Assembly (NCBI RefSeq): GCF_011395035.1
Contig: NZ_CP024768.1
Span: 3,447,865-3,511,864 of the forward strand
From: Pantoea cypripedii
Lineage (GTDB): Bacteria > Pseudomonadota > Gammaproteobacteria > Enterobacterales > Enterobacteriaceae
Length of the DNA: 64,000 bases
Direction: 5' to 3'
In this document: positions 17,434 through 25,731 of the stretch, piece by piece
How positions within the stretch are numbered: the stretch's first letter is position 1
Layout of the letters: every line of letters starts with the position of its first letter
Position numbers and translations under genes: made by a program
The notes under the pieces: model-generated
What the model was told of the DNA's origin: nothing
Database searches by the model: none
The model's input: only the letters and a program-made list of their open reading frames with translations

Positions 17434-17556
17434 TTAGTTATTTCCGCCACACACAGTTCCACACTCCAATACTTTTTTCTGCTGATCTTTTAGCTTGTTT
17501 ACATCCACACGTTTGATTTTAAGGCTTTTGGTAGGTTTGATCTTTGATTGTTTCAT
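17434..17556 (-). CDS. mccA: Microcin C-like precursor peptide, 40 aa ending in Asn
   Basis: Short gene, ATG at 17556 and TAA at 17436-17434, with GGAGATAAAA directly before the ATG. The peptide begins MKQSKIKPTK, is rich in Lys in its first 30 residues and ends VLECGTVCGGNN. The terminal Asn is the residue MccB enzymes modify, and the gene heads the mcc-like operon 60 nt before mccC. It is much longer than the E. coli heptapeptide MRTGNAN and resembles in length the extended precursors of some other species, such as Yersinia, where the host TldD/E protease trims the leader. Two Cys (residues 32 and 36) near the C-terminus are unusual. No other function fits, but the product is unproven. Confidence 0.85.
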   Translation of the reverse strand: MKQSKIKPTKSLKIKRVDVNKLKDQQKKVLECGTVCGGNN

Positions 17557-17594
17557 TTTTATCTCCATGATTTAAGTAAAATGCTTCAATTCAC

Positions 17595-17609
17595 ATTCAC
17601 AATGTGAAT
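17595..17609. promoter_or_regulatory. Palindrome upstream of mccA
   Basis: ATTCACAATGTGAAT has 7-bp arms and lies about 40 bp upstream of the mccA start, where a promoter is expected. A partial direct copy (ATTCACATT) precedes it on the plus strand. It does not fit the CRP consensus TGTGA-N6-TCACA. Candidate operator for an unknown regulator. Confidence 0.4.
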
Positions 17610-18281
17610 CAGCGGACAAATTAATAACATGATGGAGAGATCAATATCAAACTTGAGACAAAACTTATAAAAACAATCATATTACTCAAAAAAACAATAT
17701 AATAAATCTAATTACAGGAAATATCTGATAAAATAATTTACATTTTGTTGCATTATTTTCTGCACTTAAGGACAGGTGTCTGGATAAAGCAAAAAAGAAG
17801 TAGAACTGTAAGCACGCTCTATAAAACCCCCTTTATTTCAATCAGATCGACAACACACTAAAGAATATGGAAAAATAAAAAATAGAATAAAAATCAATAT
17901 CCATTTCACAAAAATAAATTCTAAAACAAGTTAAATCATGCAGCCAGTTAGACTATTTTATATGTATAGCATGGTATATTTTTATTCATTAAATAATATA
18001 TCCTCAAAAACAAGACATACTTTAAGTTAAAAGTAAAAATATCGGAGATAACTTTTTCACACCTCATATGTAATAACGCAATTGCGGTGTCTGAAGAAAT
18101 TGAATTCAGATGTGTGAACTATGATGGGGAATCAGAAGTCATTTTGGGGATACATTACCAAAATAGCTGAATCGCCCGTGTTGTTTATGTTCTGAGACGT
18201 AAGCTCTATAGTTTTACTAAATGTAGTTATATGAACGTGTTAGCTGGACGGTAACAAGCGGTTTACCTCAGTATCACAGGC
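17610..18281. other. AT-rich intergenic region right of the island
   Basis: About 670 bp with no convincing gene on either strand. The sequence is strongly AT-rich to about 18,060 and then approaches core composition. It presumably holds the mccA promoter and the island junction next to the Omr sRNA. A 24-codon plus-strand ORF at 18,121-18,195 has no recognisable signal. Confidence 0.5.
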
Positions 18282-18373
18282 AAAAAAAAACCCACGCATC
18301 TGCGTGGGTCGGTGCAACAGAACAGGGTGAGCAGCGTGTGCTGCCGTTCTTCACACCCATCAATACCTCTGGG
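18282..18373 (-). ncRNA. omrA: OmrA/OmrB-family sRNA, copy 1
   Basis: The minus-strand RNA begins CCCAGAGGTATTGATGGGTG, matching the conserved 5' seed of OmrA/OmrB, and ends with a CCCACGCA-GA-TGCGTGGG terminator stem and nine T. About 92 nt (E. coli OmrA 88). The middle is variable, as in known Omr RNAs. These Hfq-dependent RNAs are OmpR-activated and repress outer-membrane proteins (for example TonB-dependent receptors, OmpT) and CsgD. Upstream of both copies is a similar GTTGCGTTT segment that may be part of the OmpR-responsive promoter. The omrA versus omrB label is arbitrary, chosen by length. Confidence 0.88.
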
Positions 18374-18485
18374 ACTTTCATCCTCGCATCAACGGTGTGC
18401 TGACAACAGCGGGAAAACGCAACGGAATTCGGGGAAATGCAACGAGGTGTGAAAACTTCACCACCTCGTTTACATCATGATTTTG

Positions 18486-20216
18486 TTAAGATTTATCTGG
18501 TGCTGGTTTGCTGTAGATGGCATCGGGCGCGATGTTCATATGCTTCAGCACCGGTCCCATAATGTTGCCGAAGATCGGGGCCGCCACCGAACCACCAAAG
18601 TGGTCACCGGCGGTTGGATGGTTGATCATCACCACCAGCGCCACTTCCGGATGGCTGGCTGGTGCGATGCCTGCGGTGTAGTTGACGTAACCACCATCAT
18701 ACTTGCCGCTGCTGCCCATCTTCTCTGCCGTACCGGTTTTGGTCGCCAGCCGGTAGCCCGGCACGGCCGCTTTCACCCCGGTACCACCGGGCAACACGTC
18801 ACTCTCCAGCATATGCACCACGGTTTGCACGATTTGCGGATCGGCCACCTGTTTACCCAGCACCGGCGGCGTCACCTTGGTGATCGACAGCGGACGATAG
18901 ATACCATACGACCCTAACGTGGCGTATTCACGGGCGATTTGCAGCGGCGTGACGCGCAGGCCATACCCGAAAGCAAAGGTGGCGCGTTCGATATCCGCCC
19001 AACGCTCACGATGCAGCGGGAAGTAACCGACGCTCTCGCCGGTCAACCCTAACCCGGTGGGCTTACCAAGGCCAAAGGCCTGATAGGTATTGACCAGCGC
19101 CTCAGCAGGCATAGCCAGCGCGATATGGGAGACCCCGATGTCGCTCGACTTCTGCAAAATGCCGGTCATAGTCAGGCGTGGCCAGTGACCAACGTCGCGG
19201 ATCAGGTGACCATTTACCGAATAAGGCGTGGTATCGATCACCGAATCCGGCCGCACCAGATGGCGCTCCAGCCCTTCCAGCACCACCAGCGGTTTCACCG
19301 TGGAGCCGGGTTCGTAGCTGTCGTTGATCGCCGTGTTGCGCATCTGCGCGGGTGTCGCACCATCGTAGTTATTCGGGTTGAATGACGGGTAAGACGCCAT
19401 CGCCAGAATTTCGCCGGTATCGATTTTCACCATTACCGCCGCGCCGGAGTCGGCTTTGTTCAGCAGCACGCCATCGCGCAGTTTGCTGTACAGGGTGTAC
19501 TGGTCAAATTTATCGATGCTGAGCTGCACGGTCGGTGGCTGCTGCGGCGGCTGGTAATCAATCATCGAGATGATGTTGCCGTTTTTGTCCTGGCGATAAA
19601 CCTCTTTGCCCTCTTCGCCCTGCAACAAGCGATCGAAACCTTTTTCCAGGCCATTCAGCCCGATGTTATCCGCACCGACGATACCAATCAGTGGCGCAGC
19701 GGCTTCACTCATCGGGTAGAAACGGCTGTCGTCATACACCGAGCTGATGCCTTTCAGGCGCAGCGCCGCAATATCTTTGGCGATGCTTAACTCAATTTTA
19801 CGCCCGAGGTAAAGGAAGCGTTTTTTCGGGTTGGCGACAATCTGCTGCGCCAGCTGATCCGGCCGCATATTCAACGCGTTAGCCAGATAGGCCCATTTGG
19901 CGCTGGTAAAGTCTGGGTTACTTTCCAGCACCCGCATCGGATCAGCAATGATATCGCGTGACGGTACGCTGAGCGCCAGCGCTTCGCCGTCACGGTCCAG
20001 CAGCGTGCCGCGGTTAGTGGGCAACGTGACGGTACGCAGCGAACGCTGATCCGCTTCGTGTTCCAGCATCGGATGATTAATCAGCTGCAAATCAGCGACG
20101 CGTGCCAGGAGCAGAGCCATACATCCGAACACACCTAAACAAATCAGGCGAAAACGAAACGGATTGAATGGGGCCTGAATCTGGTCTTTTCCCAGAAGTT
20201 TTTTTATTCGGGGCAT
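18486..20216 (-). CDS. Class B penicillin-binding protein, FtsI (PBP3) paralogue
   Basis: Septal-type peptidoglycan transpeptidase, 576 aa (FtsI 588). Cytoplasmic tail and one membrane anchor (FRLICLGVFGCMALLLARV), the PBP dimerisation region with RGTLLDRDGEALA, then the transpeptidase domain with STVK (305-308, acyl-serine), SSD (357-359) and KTGT (493-496). The second motif is SSD where FtsI has SSN. It is not in a mur/fts cluster, so it is an extra copy, comparable to the PBP3 paralogue PBP3SAL of Salmonella that works in acid. The gene sits between the two Omr sRNAs on the same strand. Function under special conditions is inferred. Confidence 0.87.
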   Translation of the reverse strand: MPRIKKLLGKDQIQAPFNPFRFRLICLGVFGCMALLLARVADLQLINHPMLEHEADQRSLRTVTLPTNRGTLLDRDGEALALSVPSRDIIADPMRVLESNPDFTSAKWAYLANALNMRPDQLAQQIVANPKKRFLYLGRKIELSIAKDIAALRLKGISSVYDDSRFYPMSEAAAPLIGIVGADNIGLNGLEKGFDRLLQGEEGKEVYRQDKNGNIISMIDYQPPQQPPTVQLSIDKFDQYTLYSKLRDGVLLNKADSGAAVMVKIDTGEILAMASYPSFNPNNYDGATPAQMRNTAINDSYEPGSTVKPLVVLEGLERHLVRPDSVIDTTPYSVNGHLIRDVGHWPRLTMTGILQKSSDIGVSHIALAMPAEALVNTYQAFGLGKPTGLGLTGESVGYFPLHRERWADIERATFAFGYGLRVTPLQIAREYATLGSYGIYRPLSITKVTPPVLGKQVADPQIVQTVVHMLESDVLPGGTGVKAAVPGYRLATKTGTAEKMGSSGKYDGGYVNYTAGIAPASHPEVALVVMINHPTAGDHFGGSVAAPIFGNIMGPVLKHMNIAPDAIYSKPAPDKS

Positions 20217-20329
20217 GGCATTACCACTGCAATTAAAAGTAAAACGGGAGCTATCGCAGCAGTTATAAAGAAAGGCGAGGCGGGATAACAGGAAAACTGT
20301 GTTTCAGTTCGTTAGCGTGGGACGCAGGC

Positions 20330-20405
20330 AAAAAAAACCTGCGCATCTGCGCAGGTCGGTGTAATCAAGAAAACTTTTTGATGTTCACCCATCAATACCT
20401 CTGGG
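20330..20405 (-). ncRNA. omrB: OmrA/OmrB-family sRNA, copy 2
   Basis: The minus-strand RNA starts CCCAGAGGTATTGATGGGTG, identical in its first 20 nt to copy 1, and ends in a CCTGCGCA-GA-TGCGCAGG terminator stem with eight T. 76 nt (E. coli OmrB 82). A TACAGT sequence just upstream could be the -10 element. It lies upstream of the PBP gene and downstream of the molybdoenzyme gene. In E. coli the two omr genes are adjacent; here a gene separates them. Confidence 0.9.
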
Positions 20406-20490
20406 ACCCTGACTGTAGCAAGGCGCAGAGACGGGATTCCATCTCTCAAACGCAACAGTTACCCGCAAAATGTAACCAGCGATGAGATTC

Positions 20491-22764
20491 TTACTGGATT
20501 GTGCAAACCTCATGTTTTTTGATTTCCACCAGGCAACTCATGGCGTTCGGACCCTGAGTTAACGACGAGGTGCCGATATCCAGCGTCAATACATTGGGGT
20601 TGCCCGCGCGATCCCACGGCTGCCAGGCACGGCCAAAACCTGGGTCAAACCAGGCTCCGGTGGAGATGATCACCACCCCCGGCGTCAGGCCATCGGTCAG
20701 ACGTACCCCGGCCAGCATCCGGCCACGCGCGTTATTCACTTCGATCTCATCGCCATCGACAATCTCACGCGCCGCCGCATCCTGCGGGTGCATATACAGC
20801 GTTTCACGCCCGGCGGTTTTGTTGCTCTGCACCGTGGCGGTGGCATCCAGCTGACTATGCAGACGATCGGATGGCTGAATTGAGATCATATGCAGCGGGA
20901 ACTGCTCACTGAGCGCAGACCCCAGCCACTCCTGCGGTTCGCGCCATTCCGGGTGACCGGCAAAATCATCCAGCTGATAATCGGCGATGGTCTGGCAAAA
21001 CAGTTCGATTTTACCGCTGGCGGTTTGAATCGGATGAGTAACCGGATTGGCGCGGAATTCGTCCATAAAGACGTAAGGTGCGCCCCCTTGCGGAATTTCC
21101 ACAAAACCACGCTGCCAGAATTCACCGAACTCCGGGAAGTGAATCCCTTTGCGCGCATGGGCCACTGCGCATTGCTGATACAGATGCTCGATCCACTGCA
21201 TCTCGTTGCGCCCTTCGGTGAAGACATCACGGTAGCCGAGGCGGTCAGCGAGGTCGGCAAAGATATCGAAGTCATTACGCGCCTGATGCTGCGGTTTAAT
21301 CGCCTGATGCATCGCCAGCACAAAACGGTCACGCGAGGAGCCGCCAATATCGTTGCGTTCCAGCGTGGTGGTGGCCGGCAACACGATATCCGCCATCTGC
21401 GCCGCTGGTGTCCAGACGATGTCCTGCACCACCACGGTATCCGGACGCTGCCAGCCTTCGACCAGGCGATTCAGTTGCTGATGATGATGGAACGGGTTAC
21501 CACCGGCCCAGTGCACCAGATGGATATCCGGATAATGCAGCGTCTCGCCCTGGAAGCGATAAGGCTGGCCTGGGTTGAGCAGCATATCGCTGATACGCGC
21601 CACCGGAATCGACAGGCCAGACGGATTAGGGCCGGTGCTCATCAGCGGTGCCGGACCTTCCTGACGTGGATTGCCGACGCTGTTCATCGATCCATGACCA
21701 AATGAGAAACCGCCCCCCGGCAAACCAGGCTGGCCCAGCATCGACGACAGCGCAATCATCATCCAGTACGGCTGCTCGCCACGATGGGCGCGCTGCACCG
21801 AGTAAGAACAGGTAATAAAGCTGCGTTTGCCGATCAGCTGTTGCGCCAGCAGCGCAATACGCGCCGCCGGAATGCCGGTAATCTGGCTGGCCCACTGCGG
21901 GGTTTTCGCCACCCCGTCGCCCTCGCCCAGCAGATAGGCACGCAGCTGCGGCCAGCCGGTACAATGGCTGGCGAGGAAAGCCTCATCCACCGCCTGACGC
22001 CGGGTGATTTCAAACCCCAGCGCCAGCATCAGCGCCACGTCGGTGTTGGGCCGAATCGGAATCCACTCCGCATTGACGAACGCCGGACAGTCATCACGCA
22101 TCGGGCTGATGTTAATGATTGGCGTACCTTTGGCAGTCAGCTGTTCCAGCGCCGGTTTCAGGCTATGCTGCCCGGCACCACCGGAGGCGACCTGAGCATT
22201 TTTCAGCGCCAGCCCGCCAAAGGCGACAAAGATCTCCGCATGTTCGACCACGTCCGGCCAGTCGGTGACGCGACCGGTGAGCGGCATATAGGTGCCAATC
22301 ACATAAGGTAAAAAGAACTGCGCCGCGCCCCAGCTGTAGTTGCCCTGCTGGTCAACCCCGCCGCCGCCCTGAAAATAGAAGCGACGAATCAGGGTACGTG
22401 CATGGTTGACCCGCCCGGCCGATGACCAGCCATAAGAACCGTTAAAAATGCCGGAGGCACCGTAGCGTTCGCGCACCCGGCGATTTTCTTCCGCTACCAG
22501 GTCCAGCGCGGTATCCCAGTCCACCGCGACAAAATCTTCACGGCCACGCAGGGTGCGATCGCTGTTCTCGCGTAATTTCAGCCACGAACGGCGCACCATC
22601 GGCTGGCGAATACGTTTATCCGAATAAACCAGCTCGGGAATGGTATTCAGCATCGGCGAGGGATCGGCATCGGCGAAGAAGGGTTCGCAGCCAGTCAGAC
22701 GGTCATGCTCCGTCACGGCAGTGAAAGCGCCCCAGTGCGCCAGGTGTGGCACGCGTGTTTTCAT
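20491..22764 (-). CDS. bisC: Biotin/methionine sulfoxide reductase-like molybdoenzyme (BisC type)
   Basis: Molybdopterin guanine dinucleotide enzyme of the DMSO reductase family, 757 aa from ATG at 22764 (MKTRVPHLAHWGAFTA, the usual BisC/TorA start region). A 54-residue extension back to 22926 would run into the galR promoter region and shows no Tat motif, so I reject it. GSYGWSSAG contains the Ser that ligates Mo in this subfamily. YSVQRAHRGEQPYWM and NPFHHHQQLNRL are cofactor-domain motifs. With no signal peptide it should be cytoplasmic, reducing biotin sulfoxide and free methionine sulfoxide. TorZ-like S-oxide reductases are close relatives, so the substrate is not certain. Confidence 0.82.
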   Translation of the reverse strand: MKTRVPHLAHWGAFTAVTEHDRLTGCEPFFADADPSPMLNTIPELVYSDKRIRQPMVRRSWLKLRENSDRTLRGREDFVAVDWDTALDLVAEENRRVRERYGASGIFNGSYGWSSAGRVNHARTLIRRFYFQGGGGVDQQGNYSWGAAQFFLPYVIGTYMPLTGRVTDWPDVVEHAEIFVAFGGLALKNAQVASGGAGQHSLKPALEQLTAKGTPIINISPMRDDCPAFVNAEWIPIRPNTDVALMLALGFEITRRQAVDEAFLASHCTGWPQLRAYLLGEGDGVAKTPQWASQITGIPAARIALLAQQLIGKRSFITCSYSVQRAHRGEQPYWMMIALSSMLGQPGLPGGGFSFGHGSMNSVGNPRQEGPAPLMSTGPNPSGLSIPVARISDMLLNPGQPYRFQGETLHYPDIHLVHWAGGNPFHHHQQLNRLVEGWQRPDTVVVQDIVWTPAAQMADIVLPATTTLERNDIGGSSRDRFVLAMHQAIKPQHQARNDFDIFADLADRLGYRDVFTEGRNEMQWIEHLYQQCAVAHARKGIHFPEFGEFWQRGFVEIPQGGAPYVFMDEFRANPVTHPIQTASGKIELFCQTIADYQLDDFAGHPEWREPQEWLGSALSEQFPLHMISIQPSDRLHSQLDATATVQSNKTAGRETLYMHPQDAAAREIVDGDEIEVNNARGRMLAGVRLTDGLTPGVVIISTGAWFDPGFGRAWQPWDRAGNPNVLTLDIGTSSLTQGPNAMSCLVEIKKHEVCTIQ

Positions 22765-22958
22765 GGTTATGGTCCGGCAGGCAGGTGTTGTGTGTTCTGG
22801 CAGCATAACATGCAGGCGTATCGGGCTAAAGCCTGGCCGCGAGCGTCTGATTTTCCGCACTTTTGCGACAGCGCTGACATTCTGCCGGGTTGCGACGCTG
22901 GGTGATTTCCGTAACACTGGTGGCATGTGTAAACGTTTTCCCGGAAGCAGGTTAACGA

Positions 22959-23960
22959 ATGGCTACCATTAAGGATGTTGCCAGAATGGCTGGGGTCTCG
23001 GTCGCGACCGTATCCCGCGTGATTAATAATTCCCCCAAGGCCAGCGAGAACTCACGCCTCGCCGTCACCATGGCAATGGAGCAGTTGCAGTATCACCCGA
23101 ACGCCAATGCACGCGCGCTGGCGCAGCAATCCACCGAAACCCTCGGGCTGGTGGTCGGTGATGTGTCCGACCCGTTTTTCGGCGCGATGGTCAAAGCAGT
23201 GGATGAAGTGGCGGGTCAGACCGGAAACTTTTTGCTGATTGGTAACGGTTACCATAATGAGCAAAAAGAGCGTCAGGCGATTGAACAGCTGATGCGCCAT
23301 CGTTGCGATGCGCTGGTGGTGCATGCCAAAAAAATCCCGGACGCGGATCTGGAAGTGCTGATGAAGCAGGTGCCGGGGATGGTGCTGCTCAACCGGTTAC
23401 TGCGAGGATTTGAATCACGCTGCATCGCGCTGGACGACCGCTATGGCGCCTGGCTGGCGACACGCCATCTGATCCAGCAAGGCCACACGCAAATCGCTTT
23501 TATCTGTTCCACCCACACCATTTCGGATGCCGAAGACCGCCTGCAAGGTTATTACGATGCGCTGAAGGAACACGGCCTGCCAAGCAATGACCGGCTGGTT
23601 GCCTGGGGCGAACCGGATGAAGTGGGCGGCGAGCAGGCGATGACCGAGCTGCTGGGGCGCGGCAAACAGTTCACGGCGGTGGCCTGTTATAACGATTCGA
23701 TGGCCGCAGGTGCACTGGCGGTGATGAGCGACAATGGTATCCGCGTACCGGAAGAGATGTCGCTGATTGGTTTCGATGATGTGCTGGTATCGCGCTATGT
23801 CCGTCCGCGTCTGACCACAATACGTTACCCCATCGTGACGATGGCGCAGCAGGCGGCGCAACTGGCCTTAGCGCTGGCCAATGATACGCCGATGCCGGAA
23901 GTCACCAACATGTTCAGCCCGACGCTGGTCCGTCGCCATTCCGTCAGCGGCCCTGGTTAA
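22959..23960 (+). CDS. galR: LacI-family galactose repressor GalR
   Basis: Galactose-responsive repressor of the gal regulon, 333 aa (E. coli 343, with a longer tail). The N-terminal helix-turn-helix and hinge helix are nearly the E. coli sequence (MATIKDVARMAGVSVATVSR and ARALAQQSTET). The effector-binding core includes LLIGNGYHNEQKERQ, IALDDRYGAWLATRHL and SLIGFDDVLVSRYVRPRL. It is divergent from the bisC-like gene, with 194 bp between. In E. coli galR is next to lysA and the omr genes; here they remain near but the chemoreceptor and PTS genes separate galR from lysA. Confidence 0.96.
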   Translation: MATIKDVARMAGVSVATVSRVINNSPKASENSRLAVTMAMEQLQYHPNANARALAQQSTETLGLVVGDVSDPFFGAMVKAVDEVAGQTGNFLLIGNGYHNEQKERQAIEQLMRHRCDALVVHAKKIPDADLEVLMKQVPGMVLLNRLLRGFESRCIALDDRYGAWLATRHLIQQGHTQIAFICSTHTISDAEDRLQGYYDALKEHGLPSNDRLVAWGEPDEVGGEQAMTELLGRGKQFTAVACYNDSMAAGALAVMSDNGIRVPEEMSLIGFDDVLVSRYVRPRLTTIRYPIVTMAQQAAQLALALANDTPMPEVTNMFSPTLVRRHSVSGPG

Positions 23961-23978
23961 ATTTTGTCGCTATCCGTA

Positions 23979-23998
23979 AGGGCGATGCAAATCGCCCT
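23979..23998. other. Perfect hairpin after galR
   Basis: AGGGCGAT-GCAA-ATCGCCCT is an 8-bp stem with a GNRA-type tetraloop, 16 bp after the galR stop. No T-run follows, so it may stabilise the mRNA 3' end instead of terminating transcription by itself. Confidence 0.45.
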
Positions 23999-24039
23999 GG
24001 ATATTCGTCACAAATCTGGAACACAGAAGTAAAAAACAT

Positions 24040-24067
24040 TAAACCTCTTTAACGTCTCTGCCGATAC
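24040..24067 (+). promoter_or_regulatory. Candidate sigma-28 (FliA) promoter for the chemoreceptor
   Basis: TAAACCTC, 12 nt, then GCCGATAC. The downstream element matches the FliA -10 consensus GCCGATAA in seven of eight positions; the upstream element keeps the TAAA core but the spacing is one base longer than ideal. It lies 58 bp before a chemoreceptor, the usual target class. Confidence 0.5.
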
Positions 24068-24125
24068 CTGCCGGACACTCTTCTGGCCGTGCCAGCCAGG
24101 ATCGATTGAACATCAAGGAGGACTT

Positions 24126-25649
24126 ATGAGTATTTCCCGACGTCTGCTTCTGGCATTAGCGTTTATCACTGCCGTAATCGTGGCGCAGGGAACCCTGGCG
24201 ATTGCTTTTATCAGCGGCTTTCAGGACCGCTTCGAAAACGTGCAAAGTCGTGCCATTCCCTCGATTAAACTCCTTAGCGAACTCACCGATCACAGTCAGC
24301 AGCTGTATCTGACGTTATATCAATATCAAACCAGCAAAACGGCAGCCGCTGAAGCACAGATAACGCAACAAATCGCGCAAATCCGCGACCAGCAACTTGC
24401 GTATCAAAACGACCATATCGCCAGTGATAAAGACGCTGAGATGGCGCAGCAGGCCAATGACACGCTGAAGCTGATCAGTGACCGTCTGCCCGCCTTTCTG
24501 GCGGCGGTGAAAGCCAATGAGGTGAGCCAGCTGGACAACGCAGGCGGCATTGGCGGCGCGATTCAGACGCTGATTGCCGATTATCGCCAGCAAATGGCGC
24601 TCAACATGGCGATTGGCGACCAACTGCGTGAAACCAACCGCACCATTTTTCATGTTGTGAGTTGGGCAACCGTGGCGGGGATCACCATCGCAGTGCTGAT
24701 GATTGTGGTATTCGCGTTGCTGACCATTAAGCACATCCGCCGCAGCCTGAACAACATCGCCGCCATTATGGCGCAGGCGACTGAGCACCTTGATCTCACG
24801 GTGGCGGCTGACGAAAGCCGCAACGATGAGGTGAGCAGAATGGCCGGTTATTTTAATAAGCTGATGCGGCATATTTCAAAATCACTGACGGCAGTGAACA
24901 CCGCTGCCGGGTCGGTGAGTAGCGCTTCAACGCAAATTGCTGCCGGTAATGAAGATCTCTCGGCGCGTACCGAACAACAGGCCGCCTCGCTGGAGCAAAC
25001 CGCCGCCAGCATGACCGAACTGAGCGAAACCGTGCGCCAGACCGCCGATCATACGCGCGATGCGACCCGACTGGCGGATAATGCCAGCACGCTTTCCCGG
25101 CAGAGCACCGCGTCGCTGGACACCATGCTCAGCACCATGAACGACATCCATTTAAGTGCGTTAAAAGTTAAAGATATTACCGGCCTGATTGAAGGCATTG
25201 CGTTTCAAACCAATATTCTGGCGTTAAATGCCGCCGTCGAAGCGGCGCGTGCCGGGGAACATGGTAAAGGTTTTGCCGTGGTCGCCGGGGAAGTGCGCAA
25301 TCTTTCCCATCGTTCCACCACCGCCGCGCGGGAAATTAAAACGCTGATTGAAGCCTCAACCAATCTGATTGAGTCCGGTGCGCAGCAGGCGGCGCAGGTG
25401 GGCGATAGCATTCAGTCGGTCAATGAAGTGATTGTGCAGGTCAATAGCCTGGTGAGTGAAATCGCCACCGCCGCCGCAGAACAAAGCCAGGGGATTAACC
25501 AGGTGCATCGGGCGATTGATCAGATGGATGATGTGACGCAGCAGAATGCGTCGCTGGTGGAGCAGGCGTCGGCGGCGTCTCAGTCGTTGCAGGAACAGGC
25601 TGAGCATGTCTCAAGGCTGGTAGGCGCGTTTCGTTTGCATCGCGCCTGA
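24126..25649 (+). CDS. Methyl-accepting chemotaxis protein
   Basis: Transmembrane chemoreceptor, 507 aa. TM1 (LLLALAFITAVIVAQGTLAIAF), a periplasmic four-helix-bundle-sized sensor (about residues 32-175), TM2 (WATVAGITIAVLMIVVFALL), HAMP, then the cytoplasmic signalling coiled coil with the hairpin tip IEGIAFQTNILALNAAVEAA. It ends LVGAFRLHRA, without the NWETF-type pentapeptide that tethers CheR/CheB in Tar and Tsr. The start follows AAGGAGGACTT, a strong Shine-Dalgarno. The ligand cannot be deduced. Monocistronic, with a candidate FliA promoter upstream. Confidence 0.93.
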   Translation: MSISRRLLLALAFITAVIVAQGTLAIAFISGFQDRFENVQSRAIPSIKLLSELTDHSQQLYLTLYQYQTSKTAAAEAQITQQIAQIRDQQLAYQNDHIASDKDAEMAQQANDTLKLISDRLPAFLAAVKANEVSQLDNAGGIGGAIQTLIADYRQQMALNMAIGDQLRETNRTIFHVVSWATVAGITIAVLMIVVFALLTIKHIRRSLNNIAAIMAQATEHLDLTVAADESRNDEVSRMAGYFNKLMRHISKSLTAVNTAAGSVSSASTQIAAGNEDLSARTEQQAASLEQTAASMTELSETVRQTADHTRDATRLADNASTLSRQSTASLDTMLSTMNDIHLSALKVKDITGLIEGIAFQTNILALNAAVEAARAGEHGKGFAVVAGEVRNLSHRSTTAAREIKTLIEASTNLIESGAQQAAQVGDSIQSVNEVIVQVNSLVSEIATAAAEQSQGINQVHRAIDQMDDVTQQNASLVEQASAASQSLQEQAEHVSRLVGAFRLHRA

Positions 25650-25659
25650 CAATTCCCCT

Positions 25660-25731
25660 GTAGCGGCGCAATTTATTGCGCGGGTTTTTCCGACACCGTG
25701 CCCGGCATTGCACGATAAATCGTGCCGCTAC
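25660..25731. repeat. Dispersed GTAGCGGCGC palindromic repeat, outward-tailed pair
   Basis: GTAGCGGCGC with a GCGCAATTTATTGCGC stem, a 30-nt spacer, then GCACGATAAATCGTGC with CCGCTAC in inverse. It sits between convergent genes. The final CTA (25728-25730) is, on the minus strand, the TAG stop of the acetyltransferase gene. Confidence 0.8.

Noticed and set aside
17595..17609. CRP site for mccA
   Set aside because: The palindrome is TTCACA/TGTGAA in the wrong relative order and spacing for TGTGA-N6-TCACA.
18121..18195. 24-codon plus-strand ORF (begins MMGNQKSFWG) near the island edge
   Set aside because: Too short to judge and no clear Shine-Dalgarno; could be a decayed fragment. Kept only as a note.
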